Shown: positions 24,901 through 39,009 of the stretch, one piece after another
Layout: every line of letters starts with the position of its first letter
Position numbering within the stretch: position 1 is the first letter of the stretch
Origin: Smittium mucronatum
Taxonomy: Eukaryota > Kickxellomycota > Harpellomycetes > Harpellales > Legeriomycetaceae
Reading direction: 5' to 3'
Assembly (NCBI GenBank): GCA_001953115.1
Contig: LSSL01000115.1
Coordinates: 1 to 64,000, forward strand
DNA length: 64,000 nt
The notes under the pieces: model-generated
Database searches by the model: none
What the model was told of the DNA's origin: nothing
The model's input: the letters and a program-made list of their open reading frames with translations, nothing else
Made by a program: the position numbers and the translations under genes

Positions 24901-27900
24901 CACGCACAAATTTTTATTTATATACCCTCCACCAATCATACTCAAATATGGTATCCAGTAAAAACGTATCGGTTCTAAAAATATAAAAAAAAACTATTAG
25001 TGTCATCCGAAAGGTATGATGTGTGACACCTATTCTAGAATGTGCAGGGTTCGAACCCCAGACACGCAATCCAAATTCATGTTCATTACAATATCTCTTA
25101 ACATGAGTATCCAGAAAAGAGCCTTTATGAGCTTTTCAAGTGATTTTCTGTGTTCCAAATTTGAAATAGAAAATTTTTTACGAGCAAGATAAATACATAG
25201 AGCCGTGGATTTTATCTTCCAAACAAGTTTTAGATAGATTTTAGATTTTTTTTATTAAAATAGTGCTTGTTCTACAATACTTCGAGGATTGTTGGATTTC
25301 TTTTAAAATTTGTAGATAATGGCCTTGAGTTTTTCATTGATTCTCTGAAGATTAAAGATTTCGGGTTTATTTAGAGGAAAATTTTTTCTGTTAGTCTCGA
25401 TTTCTTGTACAAGTATTTCTTCACTATTTTCATATTCGATTTCTCTGTTTCGGTTGTACTCGGCCTTAGACACAAGCGAATCGAGTCTTCCGGATAGTAT
25501 AATTAAGCGTGTTGAAGGCTCTTTACAACGATTATTGGAAATTAAATCTTGATTTCACTGTCTCTGATCCAGTAAAATTTGCGATTGGTACCGTTTTTTT
25601 GTCTTAAAAATATTCACTTGAAGTTTTCTAGTCTAAAAAATTATTTCTGGATTTTTTAGTTCCATCCAGATATTCTGCCTATTAACCATCGTTCACTAGT
25701 GCATATATAAGAGCTCATAATCTGCTTGCTTTCCCATATATATTCACGTAAATAGCGGTAGAAATATCAAACCAATAAATGGCTGATACGGCTTCTTTCT
25801 CGCTGGCGAAATAATTTTTTTCGGTGGGCATTTGTTTCCTTCAGGCATGGAAATTGGTATAATTGAGCTATCAATCTGCTATTGATGCAGAAAAGCGCCA
25901 AAATAACATTGTAAGCATCGTTTTACACAATTTAGGACTTTTATGTGTCTGAGTGAATAAGTACTTGTGGAAATCATGACTTAATTCAATTTCTCGAAGG
26001 CAAATTTGCATTAATTTTTCTACTCAAAGGCCTTATATTTTTCCAGTGGGTTGTAAAAAGGGGGGGTTTTTTTTTAATTCATCTATTAACTATCCGCCGA
26101 AGGATAAAATCATAAAAAAGCACCTTTGAGTCAGAAAATTGTTTTTGTGAGGAAAAATTTTAACTCCAACTATATTTTTATTTTATATTTTGTGCAAATA
26201 TTCATGAAAGGCCTACCACATAATGTTTCCATTCGGTAAAGTGAATATGAACTCTTTTTAATTAATTTTTAATATCTTTTCCTTGAGTTTAAAAGAAATT
26301 TCACACAAGTCAACAAATGCTCTTCACGAGTTTTTTAAAACACCAAAAATTCATTTAAAAATTCTATTTATCAGTTAAAGTCTGTATACCGAATAATTTT
26401 TTTTAAATATTTAATCTAAATGTTAATTTGATTTTTGCATCCCCTGTAGCATCACCAGGTGCTATTAGTTGCCATCTGGTGTTGAAAATATCGAGACTCA
26501 AATGGAATCAATATACATTGCTATAAAAAAAAGGTTTTGATAACGTCAATTTTGAAATATTTTCTGTAACTAAACAGCTGATTAAGAGTTAAGTCGATTC
26601 TATATAAGGGTTAAATTCTCGCAAAGTCACTTTTTTGAGTGTTAGAAAACTGATAACCACGCGAGATGTACAATAGGAATTGAGTAAAATAAGCGAGTTA
26701 GAAAAGAAAATTAGAGTTTTCGGGAGTATATATCGAGATTTAAATAGTTATTGGAAATGCCTCAGCAGCATTTGCGTTTCTTCATGCGATTATCATTACA
26801 TATGGACATGTACTGTTTGGTCGGCAGTGAGTTTGAACCGATTGGAGAAATCAGTTTTGATTATGCTTGATTTGTAATAGAAGATCTGAAACACGTTGTT
26901 TAGAATATTGAAAATTTCAGGGTCAGCTACTGTACAAATGTTATAAGAGCTGACAGAAAGGATCGAAGGTGTGGACTTTGTAGCCTTTTACACCGTTAGA
27001 AATATGCTTAAAGTTTATGATTTTTTATCTTGGCTGAATCTAATCGTCAAGTTTATGAGGCTGTATGTAATCTTTGATGCAAAGAAAATTTATTCTCTAG
27101 AATTATTTCGAGTGGCTGGGTCTGAATTATTAGAAACTTCGATTCGAAAGCTGTATTACCAATTTTCACCCTGGTAGAGATAATTTTAAAAAAATAATTA
27201 TACCAGTATAGCTGTTTTTCAGCTTCAGTTTCAGCGGTTTGCGAGTTAATAAAAGTATAAGAATTTTTTCGCTAAATTGGCAAACATAGATATTATTTAA
27301 TAGTCTAACTTTAAGAAAATGTTTACAGAAATTATGTTGACCCTGGGGCTAAGCTTGAAGCAAATTTTCCCATTCACTTCCTGATTCATTTTCGTTTGTG
27401 TAGTCGTATAAAGAATGTTTTCGGTTATTTTAGCAGCTAAATAATTAGTCGATGATTTCACTCTGATTAATTTTACTATTAATAATATTTATATTATTAT
27501 TTTCTCTTTTTTACTGTTGTTGTCGAATTTTCAAAAATTTTGGGAGGGCTCGGGATAATTTATTTTGTCGTTCACTTTACTGCTCTCAACTGCTTTTTAC
27601 TCCTTTTTACTCCTAAAACAATCTGGAAGCATCGGATTCATTAATCCTGCATAACTTATTGGCTTTGGAAAAGAACTGTGAAGATGAAATTTCATCGTTA
27701 AGTTTTATCACACACTCTTGCAGTCATATTTGTAGAAATTTACTTTGGTTATACCCGTTTTCTAGACGCTGCGAGGTTTATTTAGATTCATAAACGTATT
27801 TATAAACTGCTAGCCCGAAATTTTGCTACTGCTGACTTAATATGTATGTAGCTATTCTTTTGAGAATATTTTTCTGTAACGAAGAATTTTCCATACCCTT

Positions 27901-28889
27901 ATTTCATCACAGAAACAACAATGTAAATTTCCATTGCTACTTGACACTTTTTAGCTGTTATGACTGATTTTGATTTATCAACGGTATCTGGGTTTTGAAA
28001 TTGTGCTCAAATTATTCGGATTATTCAGCAGATACTTCTGAAAGATACTTTTGAACAATCTAATTGATTTGCTTTTTGAGCATCAAATTCGCAAGCTTTC
28101 TTTTATCTCAAGGGAAGATTATGAATTCTGGGAAAATTTTGCAGAAAAAAATGTTGAACTATGATTATTCTATAATTCGCAGGATGAACATCTTTACAAG
28201 AGCCATGCTTAATGAGTCTGATCCTACAATCTGCTTCTAAAACGATAGTATGAGCATTTTCCAGCTACCAATTTCCCAGTATGGTTAGCTGTCCTATCAT
28301 TGAGGGCCTCTATCTTCAGAAAACATATAACCAGAATTTTTCCCTGGAAGTTTCATAGACAGAATTAACTGGTTAAAAATTTTTCGATACCAAGAATCCA
28401 ACTTTTAAAAGAAATATTTCCTTCTTTTTACTTTTTTTTTTACGGAAAATTTATTTTAAGATTAATAAAAAGTACATCGTTTATAAAATTCAAGAATATT
28501 CAGGACTTTGCTAAGGGAAGCGGTTGAAAACTAAGTCGTCGTATTTTCTCGATGACTTTAAAGCTCCACCATCTGCTTTTAGAACTCTTCATATTTTATT
28601 GCATTTTTAGAATTAAATTGATCGAATTCTAATTCTCATTAAAGCAGGAGATGACTCTTATCGTCTTTCTCTTGAATCATTTCGCTAACTTTGATTTTTG
28701 CTTGATTTAGACCCCGAAAAACTCGCTAAATTTGGATTATTAATGTTTTTTTCCCGAAAAGAGCTTTGAGGCTACTCCCGCCGTTGAAAATATGTTTTAT
28801 CAAAGTGAAGCTTTCGGTCTCATCATTTACAGGGAGTTCTTACGAAATGAAAAAGCTTCCAGCAGATACTTTAATGTAGTTTCAGCCAT

Positions 28890-29044
28890 TTTGAAAGAAG
28901 TGGAATAATGACTTAATAAAGATAGGGACTACAATAATGGTTCTCAATTAAATTTAAAGATGTTTAAATATTGATTTTATTTATTATGGAAAATATAAGA
29001 AGAGAGGAAGAGAGAAACATTCACATATATTGTGCCTTTTTCAC
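28890..29044. other. Short spacer between the Gypsy gag start and the LINE-B tail
   Basis: 155 bp, purine-rich at 28995-29015. It would be the leader of the Gypsy element if LINE-B inserted next to its 5' LTR. No LTR recognised. Confidence 0.35.
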
Positions 29045-29084
29045 CTTTTTTATTTATTTATTTATTTATTTTTATTTATTTTGT
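29045..29084 (-). repeat. TAAA microsatellite, LINE-B 3' tail
   Basis: About eight TTTA units with one expanded T-run on the plus strand, which reads (TAAA)n on the LINE strand. It lies about 50 bp beyond the end of the LINE-B reading frame, where LINEs carry short simple-repeat or A-rich tails. Confidence 0.7.
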
Positions 29085-29130
29085 TAGTAAATGAAGGTTA
29101 AAATTTGTTATCGATATAATTTAATTAAGC

Positions 29131-29505
29131 TTAATAAGAGACGGTTGTTGGGAGGATTAAATTAATCGTTGAATATAACTTTCCCGCCTGGATCAATGGT
29201 AAACCAAAGGTTTTCATTTTGCTCCAGGTGTCTCTTTTCTTTAGGTGTTTGGGATCTCTGATGATTTTTTCTTTTAGGTCGTTTTTCGATCTAATGAACA
29301 TCATTTCAGTTGAATAAATTGTATTTGCTAACGCAGCTTCAGTTTTAGCCCTGTAAATTTTCCATATGGCTAGGTCATACAGAATCTCAATGTTAGGAAA
29401 CTTACCTTTGAATGGTTCTGATAAATCAAATATTATATCTACAGTAATTCTACTCGTTACTCCATTGCCCTCCGTAGATTTCTCATTTATAAACTGGCAA
29501 ATCAA
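29131..29505 (-). pseudogene. LINE-B ORF2 C-terminal end
   Basis: A 124-codon open stretch ending at a stop at 29131, just 3' of the CKIC...GC zinc finger in the same element. It contains ILYDLAIWKIYRAKTEAAL, the helix-rich C-terminal motif shared by many LINE polyproteins, then a lysine-rich stretch (DLKEKIIRDPKHLKKRDTW). It is the only long undamaged piece of this copy. Confidence 0.65.
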
Positions 29506-30850
29506 CTTCCGAAATTCTTTGATTCTTCTGCAGCCAAATTAGATATGTGTTATATTTTCTTTTATAGACTTGCATATTTTGCATGCCTGTGAATGGTAAA
29601 ATACACATTCATTCCATATTCTCAATTTTTCACCAGTGATTAGTGCGTTATGAAAAAGTAGATACAAGTGGCCAAAAATTTTGGGTTCTAGATCCAATTT
29701 GTGAATTTTTAGCTAATTGAAAATTGGTTGAATGTTGACCGATTTACCAATAGCACTCCATTTTCGCTGAAATATTGGTTCCTTCCTATATTTCAAGTCT
29801 TTAATCTTTCTGACAGAACGATTTTCCCATTTATCTATTGGCTGGTTATTAATTTTGAAGTTTTCTGAATTTATTTTAGAAGAGTGGATGAAATCTTTAT
29901 CAAACCATTCATGCTTGTGCGTTGATTCTATATTAAATATTATTGGTTTATTGTTTATGTTGATATTATATATATTCCGAATCATCCTCCCAGATTAAAT
30001 TGCAGTTTTATATAAATTCTCAGCAACTCTTTATTTTATTTTTGGATAACCACAATAGTTCTTTCTTGGTCAGGTTAATTCCTAGAATTTTATTTAATTT
30101 GTTTAGCCCAAGCATTTGGATTTTTTCATATGGCCAATTTTATATGTCTAAATCATCTATTTCATATACTTCTTTCGATAGTTTTATATCTTCTCTCTAG
30201 ATTGGCGGAAATTGGTTGATATTTTTTCTTTTTGTTTTTGTAGCCAATATATCATGATAATTTTCATTTTCGTGTATTTATCGGAGATTAATTGAAGGTT
30301 ATTCAAAGCCGATTTTCTTAAAATACATTCCTTATTTCCAATCAGGTAATTGTAAATTTCATGAAGAGGGTTTTTGATTGTACTTCTACGTTTAATATAC
30401 CAAGGCCTCCTTTTTTTTCCAACTCAATAGTGTCTAATTTGATCTGAGCTTTTTTATTGCTCCAAATAAAGTTATTTACTTTTTTTTTTAACCAATGTTA
30501 TAAAATCTTTTTCAAATGGTGTTACGTGTGCGGCAAACCATATTTTTGAAAGTAAAAAAGTGTTGGTCATTAGAAATTTTCCTTTAAGCGAAAATTTTTT
30601 GTTATTACAGCTCTTTATCTTTTCAGTAATTCTGTTTGATAGGGATTATTGATTTTCTTTATACGCTATCCCTGTAGAATCAAAAATAATGCCTAGATAT
30701 TTAAATTTCTCGCTTTGTGGAAGACACCCTTTTCAACTTTTTTATACTTGAAAATCTTTAGTGATATAAAATTCGTAAAATTCTACCTAAAGGACTAAAA
30801 ATATCGTTGACTAAATTTTACATGAATCAATTTCTTTCTTAGAAAATTAG

Positions 30851-33800
30851 TATCGTTGATGCGGCTGAATTGCTAAAAGCTATCAAACATGTACAAATGA
30901 AGCATCATTCGACTTGTAACATTCTCGACTGCTGTTTGGAATAAAAATTAAGCGTAATAGTTTGTTTTTACTTTATAAAATCAGTGTATTATCAAAAAAA
31001 GAAAAAGTCACACTCAATATTAACGAAATAAACTTTCTACAGTTTATAAAAAGGTGGAATTTTCTAAATAAATAAAAAAATGATATCCCTGGTTATATAT
31101 TTCTTTTTTTTTAGTTTTATCCGAAATTTTTTCAATTAAATTTTTTTCGAACTAATAACAAATTTCGAAGAATGTTACCATTTATGAAAGATACAGCTTT
31201 TTAAAAAAATATTATTTGATAATTATTTCAGTTTTTTTCACTGAAATATTCTGCAAATATTCATAAGTTTTAACTATAAAAATTTCTAATACACTTAATA
31301 ATGAAAATACTGATTTTTTCCCTGTTTTTTTTTCGATCAAAATGATCAATACAAAAAATAAAAAGTATTTGGAAACAAAATTCAGAAAAATTTCCGGAAT
31401 TTTGAAAACTATTAATATTATTAAAACAATTATTTTTCTAAATAAAATTGATATATAAGAATTTTACAAAAAAATAATCTATTTTGACTAATTTTTTTTA
31501 AACAGATGTAATTTTTTATGCAGTTTTTTTTTTTCTAATTAATAATGTAATGGTAAATAATCATATATTATAGCTTTTTTTGAATAATTTAGTAATATAT
31601 TTGCATTAAAGAATTTGAAAAAGCTTTATTTTTTATTTTAAAGTAAATATTTTCTAAAATCTAAATAAATTTGATAATTTTTCATAAAAAAAATAACTTA
31701 TTTTGAACTAATTCCCTCTGTATATTGAGCTGTTAGTGCAGTAGAGATGGGTTATGAGTTGGAATTAGGTGTAAAAAAAAATAAGCTTTTATCAATTTTT
31801 ATCAAAATAAAAATAAATTTACCGTAAAAAATATTAATAAAAAATATTATCCAGAGGTGGATTGATGATAATTATTCTTAAACTCAGTTAAAAAATCGGG
31901 GGGAAATTACATTTAAAGAAGTCTATACATAGATATTTTCTTTTTAAGAGTGTAAAGCCACAATGATATTTATTTAGTGTGGATTTTAAAAGATATTCTA
32001 TATGAAACAGATAGATATCCCAAAAAAAAAATTTAGAAAACAAACCATTTTTACTATATAAATTATTGTAAAGTTTCTATTAGTTTTTTATTTGATAGCG
32101 CTAAAATTATGTATTAATTTAATTAAATAAATTAAATATACTCTTTGTCGAATGAGCTACTTATCCAATTGATATATAAGTGGTCTCATTGAATTTATGC
32201 TAATTCTGACTGTTCATTGACCTAATCAGAATACCAAACTCCTCTTTGTGATTTGCATAAAAATACTCAGAAAAAATTTTCACTGATCATATCAAATTTG
32301 CGAAAAAGTAAAAAAATAGTGAATTAGGCTGGTTGGATCCAAGTTTAAAATAAATTTGAAATTTTTTTAGTTTGTATTCTTCGCTGATTAAAATAAATAT
32401 TATCTATACTCAATTTTTCGGATTCTGTTAATTTTTTCCAAAAAATTATCGCATATTTCAAATTTTGACCAGGAGCTTGCGATAAGATATATTATCTATT
32501 AAATATTTCATAACTTTACTTTTAATATTTACTACTATGTTTCCATGGGTAAAATTAAAACAAGAGGCTCTTTTAAGAAAAATTTATCGTATTTTTGTAA
32601 TTTTCATGCCCGGTTCTTTTATAAATTGAAAAAAAAATAATTAATAATCCTTTATATGCTTCTAGAAAAAAATTACCACTTAATTTTTTCAATTTACAAA
32701 AGAATTATAAAAAAAGAAATTCTGATAAAAATTTTTTTTTGTGAAAAACTTTAGACTTCTATAAACCTAGCTCAATGAGGGACATAGCCTGTTAAAATAG
32801 TGGAACTCAATTTCTTAATTAATATTGTAACATGTTTATTTCACTATGTTGCTCTTTAATTTTTAATTAGGTGAAATATCTAAAATTACCAAGATTGTGT
32901 ATGAAATTGGCTTTATATCATAATAAATGAAATAGATATCCCTTGGTTTCATAAAACTCTAGTAAAATGGAACCAAACTATCTTTTCATTTGACTTTTTT
33001 TTTTCAAAATATTTCCTCGAACCTAGGCTATTGAAATTATCGCCTTTGATTTGTATTTATCTTTTATTTATTACATCTAAATAATTATTTTTCGTTTGTA
33101 AATTAGAGGAATCTTTGCAGGAATCCAAATCCGTTTAGTTAAATTTTATCTTATTCTAGTTGAATTGATCATATATATATTTATTTATCTTTAACTTTTA
33201 GGTTTGGAATATGAGAATAGATTTTTATTTTTTTAAACTATACAGATGTATATACTTTTTGATTTTGATGGGGGGTTTTACTCCTTGATTTAAAATTTTC
33301 TTAATAAAAATATGTTTATTCTTGATTAAACAAAATTTCTCTTTATAGTATAATGACTCGAATGATTTGAATTTTGGTTTTTTTAAATGAAGTTCCACAA
33401 ACTAAGATTAATTATATTATTTTTTTTTAATATTTTATTATAAAGATTTTTTCTTATTTGGCGTGTGGCTATGTTTTTGAAAGTAAAATTTATTTCTGAT
33501 TTTAAGTAAGTGATTTTGATTTTTGGAAAAGAATTTTTAATGGCCATGATGGGGAATTAATATCAAAAATTGATCTCAAAAAACCAATGTTTTTTATTTA
33601 AACCAGGGCTAAGCTTTTCCAAGTGAAATTTATTGGGAAATTTTGGCTAAGCTGTGAATAACTATGTAATTATTTATTGATGTGACTCTATTTAAAAACA
33701 ACTGCAACATTTCTTTGTCATATTTTTTTTTATATTTTTGAAGAGATCTAATATGAAAAAATTTTCTGGAGATTTTTTATTGGATATCCTTGGTAGATTT

Positions 33801-36023
33801 ACATCACTTTCAATTTTTTATGAATAATAATTGAGTATGCAGATAGTTTTCCAGGTTATAATATTTTTAAATGTTGATTATTATTTTTTGGTTATTTGCA
33901 GTGGGTATAATAATTTTCTGAAATATCTATTATAACTAAGAAATATTTCTATATTATTTTTACAATTGAGAAATATAATCCATATATTTATGGAAAAATC
34001 GAGGTGATCCATACTTAGGTTAATTTCTAAAATTTAATACAATTTTTTCTTGAAGTACATCCGTTTCCATATACAACTATTTATCCAAAATATTGTTTCT
34101 AAGTTCTGTTGTAACCGTTTTATACCTTGCACAGCACTATAAGTATTTTTATCATATAATAAATTCAACAGTTTAAAGTTCAGCTTTTATTTTATGGTTT
34201 TAAGGTATATTTGATTATTATTTTTAAAAATTACTGTATAAAAAATATATGACAAAAAGATTTTTCAGATTTTTCATACCTCTTTAATATAATGCTGAAA
34301 AATATTACTTAATATTAATAAAATACATTTATTAGAGTTAAATGAAAAAAAAATTAAGAAAATTTTCTCTATTACTTTTATCCTAGATATTTTTAAACAG
34401 TTTTATGTTGATTTTAGTAAAAAAAAAATTAAAATTTTGAAAATATGATAATTTTTTAGATAAAAAAAGGATTTTAATTACATTTATCGTACTTTAATTT
34501 AAATTTCCATAAAAAAATGAATTTTTCCACAGAATTATGTTAAGTTCCTCAGATTTAAAAATCTGCGTTTCAAATTATTCAAATATCCAGTATTTTTGCA
34601 CATAAAAAGCAAAATTCATCTACTAGATAAAGCTTTCCATTTAGCTGTCTACTCCTTCTCCCAAAATATATTATCAAATCATAAGCCGAAAATCAATGTA
34701 CTTCAAAATCTCTAATCGATTTAATTTATGAAATGAGATTAGTTTTAAAATAGTTGTAGAGTATGAAAATATTGTAGCAAATAAATTATGAATATTTATT
34801 TTTTTAAAAAATACCGAATACTTGGAAATTTTGATTCATTGATTTTTTAATGTGGGAAATTTTGCTAGGATTTGTGGGGAATTGCACATTTTTGTGGAAT
34901 TTTAATTTTTTTTGTGCAATTTTAATTGTCATCCAAAAATATTAAACCTCCTTATTTCAAACCACAAACTTATTCATCCCATTTATTCATAAAAAAATCC
35001 AATGGAACCGGCAAAAATCATACAAAAGAGCCCCATCCCTGAAAAATCTTACCTGAATGATTTAAATTCTCATAAATTGTAATGATGTATTAGAATAACG
35101 ATACGTATAATTTTTTTTTTTTTGGAATGATCTTTTCAAAAACGGAAAATTTCGAATATCCCTTCATTTAATCATTATATTCAATTTACATTGATTTGAA
35201 ATTAATAATAATTGGCTCTTTATATAATTTAGTTGTATTAACATGGTTTAAATTAAACATTCTTGTTAAAATTCCCTATGTAATGAAATTAACTTTCCCG
35301 AGGAATCCCTCTAACTTCCATAACTTTTTTTTCTCAAAAAATACCAGTTTTTTCACTTCTCAAACTATGAAATCTAATATTTAATTTAAATATAAGTTAA
35401 AATTTACTTCTTTTTAGTTCTATTACCAAATCTAAGATATTGTGGTGAGATAATATCAAAATTTAATTTTTTTTAGCTGAATTAAAGGTCTACTACCTTC
35501 TTTATTGGCATATAGATCTGTTTTGGATACAAAACCGGCGATTTATAGATGATGGCCAGGGTACATATAAGCGGAACTTGATCATTAAATCTTTCACTTT
35601 ATTTTTCAAATGCCCTAAAATTTTTAATTATGAGTCTATATTCAGGAAAAGCTCAAATCAGAGCTTTTAGTACTTATTTCTCTCAGAGATATATATATAG
35701 TATTTATTGTTTGCATATCTTATGGTGTGATAACATTTAAAAAACTTTTCTTTAAAGTATTAAGAATTTTTGTAATTTTTTGGAGTAGTTTCAGTGGATT
35801 ATTTAGTGAATTAATATTGAAATATATCTCATATATAGTCAGTTTTAGACCTATTTGTTACGTCAATAACAAACGAGGAATCAAATATACTTTTCAAACA
35901 ATGAATATCTGAGGTTAACAGCTATCCAAAGATATATTTTATAATACTATTGGAAAAGTATAACATGGATTTATTTAAAAAGATTAATCTATTGTATGAA
36001 ATGACCTTTCTTCATTTCAACAA
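30851..36023. other. A+T-rich DNA without a gene
   Basis: No supportable coding or RNA gene. About 35500-35610 is slightly richer in G+C, but I recognise nothing in it. Open frames up to 66 codons have the composition of random A/T-rich DNA. Confidence 0.55.
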
Positions 36024-36033
36024 TAGAAAATAA

Positions 36034-36191
36034 GGTTAAAAATATCTGCAAAAAAATTAATCAATCATATAAAATTTTGGTCATTTCCATACAAAATTCA
36101 TCAGTATCATACAAATTATTTTTTTGGCCAATAACATCATCATAAAAATAAGCATTCATATACAAATCTACCACAATTAATCTATTGGATC
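36034..36191 (+). repeat. MULE left terminal inverted repeat
   Basis: Begins near GGTTAAAAATATCTGC and ends near CTATTGGATC. It mirrors 39010-39166 with only a handful of differences. Confidence 0.9.
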
Positions 36192-37253
36192 GATATGTTC
36201 CATATTCAAATATGAAGATAGATAAAAAAAAGTATATTTTGGTGTAAATTTAATGATCTAACAACCCGAATTATAAATAAAAATCTGACTAATCCTTATA
36301 AAAATTTCTCTTATCACCTAATTATACTATATTTCTATAGCATCATTATATTAAAAATATAACTGAAAAAATTAATTTAAGAATATCACAACCCCCCTTT
36401 TACGTAATATAGTATTAAATTTTCATTTTTCATTTCACATAATGTCGAAACCCCCTCAAGGATATAACACAAAGATTTGATCAATGTAATATTTATGATT
36501 TTGTTAAGTTGTACTTATTGAGTTTTAAACTTTTTAAAGTGTTATTACTAACATCAAACTTACTGCTAATTTTTCTTTTAATAGACCTCCAAATTCAATA
36601 TAAAAAAAACAGATGTATTGAAGAGCCAATCTTGGAATTTGAAGTCTTGATTGATCGATTTTTTTAACTCACAACATATAATATAAGTAAGCAACTCATA
36701 AATTAAGGACTTATTTTTTTTTGTTTTTTTCGCATATAAAAACATATTTTGGGGGTTTTAAGTACTCTTTTAATGAAAATAAATACCTTCAAATACATGG
36801 ATTACCATATTAATCAAAAATGTTAGTCCATGGTCATTTTGGTGCCTTAAGCGGCTGGAATTGACTTTTTGAAAATAAATTATGCAAGCTTTTGATCAAA
36901 TATACGCAGGGTGCAGAATGAAAACAATTTTCTAAAAATTAATTTATAGTTGCGATTTTAAATCTCTTTGTAAGTATTTGAAGGAAAATTTTTAGTTTTG
37001 ATAAAGATATAAATCGATGTATAATTTTAATAAAGAGGACATAGTTTCAAAATTAAAATTAAAATCACTTAATTTTAACAGTCAGATGACTCAATTGATT
37101 TTAGGTATAGAATCTTTAAGATTTAGTATCTTATCAAATTTTTAATTAGAATAAATTTCAACATAATTACTAAAGACTGGAGATAAATTATGATTATTTA
37201 GTAAGTGAAGAGTTTTCAGATATTGCTTTTGGTCTCCCACGGCTGTTTTTCAT

Positions 37254-38868
37254 TCACAAAAATGTGACATTAATGAGATTTAATCTACCGTCTCTTTTAA
37301 AATAATGGTAAACGTGGTGACTTTTCTTATTTTTTAAAAAGCTAATACAGAAACATAAAGGCATCCAATTATCTGTATCTAAGGATTCCCTAACGAGAAA
37401 AACTCCACTTTTAAAAATCGAGTGTTCTTTTGAAATTTGATACGAGCTACATTTCTTTTTTATTAAAAAATCGGCAAGAAATTCTTCAGATAATTGGCTG
37501 ACGGAAATACCCATATTTTTATCCCGATTATGAACACCCAAATCGTAAAAAAATAATACTGGATCATTTTATATATAGGACTCTCTATCGTATAACGGGT
37601 TTTCGAAGTTATATTTTTTGCTGGAACCCACGCATTCCAAAATTGAAAAACACAGAGGGATGAATTTTAGTAAATTAGACCTTTTCCAATTAAGATATCT
37701 ACTCTTAATAGTAAGGTTTAGCCTTTCTAATGAGTTTTTAATTCTGTTTCCTAGGGTATAAACACCTTAATACCACTCAGAATTTTTTTAAAGTGATTCT
37801 CTTAAAATTTACTGATGTTTGTATTCATTTCATCGAAATCCTCCCACTTTTTTTTTCAACAATAAAAAAAGTTTTTTGAAGGTTTCTTTGCTATTTGAAA
37901 GCGGTATGTACCTAATATCCCATAGAAAAAAATTCCGAAAATCTTTTGGGCACGATTTAGTTAATTTCTGTATATTACTATACACATTCACCCAAAAATT
38001 TATTCTTTTTCACCCAGGTCTGAATATCTCAGCAGCTCTTGATATCTGCGGGGCTGAATCTACAATAAAATATCTAGGATTAAAGGTAAAAACCTGTAAT
38101 TCTGCCACTTTTTCTATTTCTTTCAGCAATCACAAGTAGCTTGATGTGTTCCCGTTTTTTAAAATCTCTATTCCACTGAGTATGAAAGTTCCGTTCAAAT
38201 AAGCAACTCCTACTAATATGACGGGATAACCCGAGTCTATTAGCTTATACATAGCATCCAAATGGATGTTCTCTGATTTTCATGCAATTTTTATTGGAGC
38301 TTCTGAAGTTATGAATATTCTCATTTCATCTAAAAACGTAATTAATAATGAAATTAAAAATTAATTTTAATATATATAAGTAACTGGATCTAAGTTTTAA
38401 CCGGTTATAAATGTTTTCCCAAACTCTGATTTTATATTTTAGATGGTTTTTTTTAATAATTTTGTTGTTAAATGGTTTCATCCAGCATTTTTTTCTACTA
38501 TTTGACAGAATACTGTGAATCAGCTTTGAAGAAAGTTCAAACCACCATTTTTTAACTTTTCTTGAATTTCCCATGGTCTTTTTGTGCTTTTTCGTAGATA
38601 TTTAATACTAAATTTTTGTCATCTAGTTGTAATCCAGCTATAAAACAACCCTCTGAATGTTCATTAGCTATATATTTTTTGTTTAAACAATTTTATACAC
38701 ATCTAATCAGGCAAGAGCGTTACAAGGGCCCTTTTCTTTGTTACTACAGAAGAAATGTGTCTGCGTGTACTCTTTTAAGACTCTTCTTGTACGGATCACC
38801 CATTTTTTAACTTTGTTATCATATTTCAGCCAGGGAAGTTCTTCAACTTCCTTCCTATTTATTTTCAT
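37254..38868 (-). pseudogene. MULE transposase relic
   Basis: Minus-strand coding starts at an ATG at 38868 (MKINRKEVEELPWL). The N-terminal part KVKKWVIRTRRVLKEY...HFFCSNKEK may be a degenerate DNA-binding domain of the FLYWCH/GCM type. The MULE core follows: ENIHLDAMYKLIDSGYPVI (38270-38214, first catalytic Asp in LDA), LVGVAYLNGTF, then RYFIVDSAPQISRAAEIF (about 38078-38025, second Asp). Next comes RINFWVNVYSNI and a C-terminal helical region with WYxGVYTLGN. Stops and frameshifts separate the blocks; the last intact block is 37541-37254. Lying between matching TIRs, it is the element's own transposase. It cannot be expressed as a full protein. Confidence 0.8.
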
Positions 38869-39009
38869 TTTTCTGGGTTATTTGGAAGACAGTAAACTTT
38901 TTTAATATAAAAAAAGAGATTTAATCTTTATTTTCTTGAATAGTTTGAAAAGGATTCAATATTTTGGTTTTCGTAATAATTTTTTTATAAATCAAGATCA
39001 AAAAAATTT

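Larger units (their letters stand above)
23350..28889 (-). mobile_element. Decayed Ty3/Gypsy-type LTR retrotransposon
   Basis: Minus-strand translation gives scattered but ordered remains. A gag-like start MAETTLKYLLEAF lies at 28889. An RNase H-like stretch lies near 26860-26640 (TDFSNRFKL; then NSYCTS and LREFNPYI). An integrase zinc-binding remnant is near 25150-25060 (LEHRKSLEKLIKA, FWI, then CVSG). Integrase core and tail run about 24080-23400 with SETN, TERFKKTLKMMI, KPYKFLNGIEPL, and finally VLLKSL and FNGPYRIKKEI, typical of the integrase C-terminus. The order gag, RNase H, integrase is that of Ty3/Gypsy. A separate segment (about 24310-24900) interrupts the integrase. Stops are everywhere, so this is an old copy. 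LTRs could not be delimited, and protease and reverse transcriptase were not clearly recognised. Confidence 0.65.
29045..30850 (-). mobile_element. 5'-truncated LINE relic, LINE-B
   Basis: On the minus strand this is the C-terminal part of a LINE ORF2. VEFYEFYITKDFQV and EKFKYLGIIF (30790-30690) mark the end of the reverse-transcriptase palm. KFLMTNTFLLSKIW and FAAHVTPF (about 30570-30520), NNFIWSNKKAQIKL and KKGGLGILNVEV (about 30470-30380) are the conserved thumb and linker region. CKICKSIKENITHI...GC (about 29590-29535) is the C-terminal zinc finger. AIWKIYRAKTEAAL (about 29370-29330) is typical of the extreme C-terminus. Stop codons and frameshifts interrupt it. Upstream domains are missing, as expected of incomplete reverse transcription. 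It ends in a TAAA-type tail. The sequence differs from LINE-A, so the two are separate families. Confidence 0.78.

Noticed and set aside
24997..25068. Second tRNA-like stretch with a GGGTTCGAACCCC block on the plus strand
   Set aside because: The T-arm has a mismatch, only five acceptor pairs form, and neither the anticodon nor the D stem folds. The same bases read as the zinc-finger part of the Gypsy integrase on the minus strand, so the match is probably chance.
26680..27177. Two plus-strand open frames (65 and 68 codons)
   Set aside because: They lie opposite the Gypsy relic, whose minus-strand frames carry the recognisable RNase H-like motifs; the plus frames show no motif.
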